NCBI GenBank assembly: GCA_017464765.1
Contig: JAFTYK010000005.1
Location: 30,947-94,946 of the forward strand
Length of the DNA stretch: 64,000 nt
Origin: Ruminococcus sp.
GTDB taxonomy: Bacteria; Bacillota; Clostridia; Oscillospirales; Acutalibacteraceae
Direction: 5' to 3'
The notes under the pieces were generated by a model. It was not told the origin of the DNA. It saw only the letters and a list, made by a program, of their open reading frames with translations, and did not search any database. The first letter of the stretch is position 1, and each line of letters starts with the position of its first letter. Position numbers and translations under genes: made by a program. This document shows, piece after piece, positions 63,469-64,000 of this stretch.

Positions 63469-63568
63469 TACTCTGTTATGGTTAAAAGTGTACACCGTAG
63501 CAGAGTTTTTATTTTTTATAAGCTTTGCAGTCACTTTTGACAACACAAAATTTATGGAGGTCCAAGGC

Positions 63569-64000
63569 ATGAAAAGAATTCCAAAGCCTGTTTTCTTCAT
63601 CTGTGCTATTCTGATTCTCCTGTTTGCTGCTTCTTCAATTTTCGGCGTATCTTACTACGACGGAGATATCGAGAAAACAGTAATCAAGGGTATCGATGAC
63701 ATTCGATGGGGAATTGACATCCGTGGCGGTGTTGAAGCTACATTCAAACCGGCTGACGACTTTGACGCCACTGATGAGCAGTTAGATTCTGCTAAATCTA
63801 TTATCGAAACCCGTATGGTTTCAAACGGTATCACTGACTACGAGCTTTACGCTGACTATAACAGTGATCGCATTATTGTACGTTTCCCTTGGAAAGAGGA
63901 CGAGACAAACTTTGACCCAGTAGAAGCTATCGAAGAACTCGCTGCTACTGCAAAGCTTACATTCAGAAATGAAGCGGGCGAAGTTTTGATGGACGGTTCT
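63569..64000 (+). CDS. secD: Protein translocase subunit SecD (cut by the window end)
   Basis: The first 144 residues are present. There is an N-terminal membrane span (about 8-27), then the GIDIRGGVEATF motif, the conserved DLRGG-like entry of the SecD P1 domain, and SIIETRMVSNGI. SecD uses the proton motive force to help pull secreted proteins through SecYEG. RBS TGGAGG is at 63554-63559. The reading frame runs off the window end; it is not a pseudogene. Confidence 0.92.
   Translation, partial: MKRIPKPVFFICAILILLFAASSIFGVSYYDGDIEKTVIKGIDDIRWGIDIRGGVEATFKPADDFDATDEQLDSAKSIIETRMVSNGITDYELYADYNSDRIIVRFPWKEDETNFDPVEAIEELAATAKLTFRNEAGEVLMDGS

Noticed and set aside
1-64000. tRNA, rRNA, CRISPR, insertion sequence or prophage genes
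   Set aside because: Reading through the spacers gave no cloverleaf with CCA-type ends, no regularly spaced repeats and no transposase or phage proteins. A dedicated search could still find small RNAs.

Overview
The window reads as a chromosomal segment of a low-GC, endospore-forming member of the Clostridia, most likely a Ruminococcus-like organism (Ruminococcaceae/Oscillospirales). The grounds are T-box leaders on alaS and thrS, an ylbJ/yqfC/yqfD/sipL-like/spoIVA sporulation set, Firmicutes gene neighbourhoods (comEC-holA, fakA-recG, dnaG-sigA, der-plsY), and a secreted leucine-rich-repeat protein ending in a Ruminococcus-style type I dockerin. An R. bromii-like relative is a reasonable guess, but the sequence does not prove a species. 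Fifty of 56 genes lie on the + strand. No tRNA, rRNA, CRISPR array, insertion sequence or prophage was recognised.

Layout. 0-4.7 kb: an operon of DUF2156, DJ-1, fthC-like, mltG and U32-peptidase genes. 4.7-7.8 kb: alaS behind a T-box and an unusual block of palindromes. 7.8-12.2 kb: yceD-rpmF, a structured leader-like segment, then a DUF512 radical SAM gene, der and plsY. 12.2-19 kb: an intact D-Ala-D-Ala carboxypeptidase, a HIT protein, a phosphoribosyltransferase, comEC, holA, an RNase M5-like gene and rubrerythrin. 19-28.7 kb: a CNNM/CorC protein (- strand), tepA-like, uppP, ftsK/spoIIIE, a YgiQ radical SAM gene, tyrS and mscL. 28.8-36.7 kb: divergent PfkB kinases, PAP2, asnB and ylbJ (- strand), then yqfC, yqfD and ymdB. 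36.8-44 kb: fakA, recG, a metallophosphoesterase-like gene (- strand) and two degenerate D-Ala-D-Ala carboxypeptidase paralogues. 44-50 kb: a seven-span membrane protein with an acidic tail, the LRR-dockerin protein, thrS with its T-box, and a VanY-like protein without its zinc ligands. 50-54.4 kb: rpmE, a YigZ protein, dnaG, sigA and a small zincin. 54.4-58.6 kb: a SipL-like DUF3794/LysM protein, pyridoxamine kinase and spoIVA. 58.6-64 kb: oadG-oadB, a Wzz/BY-kinase pair, an aspartate aminotransferase-like gene and the start of secD.

Much of the content is housekeeping: translation, replication, envelope synthesis and sporulation. Envelope functions recur (MltG, UppP, PlsY, D,D-carboxypeptidases, SpoIVA with its probable partner, cortex-stage YlbJ). 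The most unusual theme is a set of proteins that keep a recognisable enzyme fold but have lost catalytic residues: two PBP5/DacF-like proteins, one VanY-like protein, one calcineurin-like phosphoesterase and the metallo-beta-lactamase tail of ComEC. The other candidate for something undescribed is the structured RNA-like segment between rpmF and the DUF512 gene, which ends in a terminator-like hairpin three bases before that gene's ribosome binding site.
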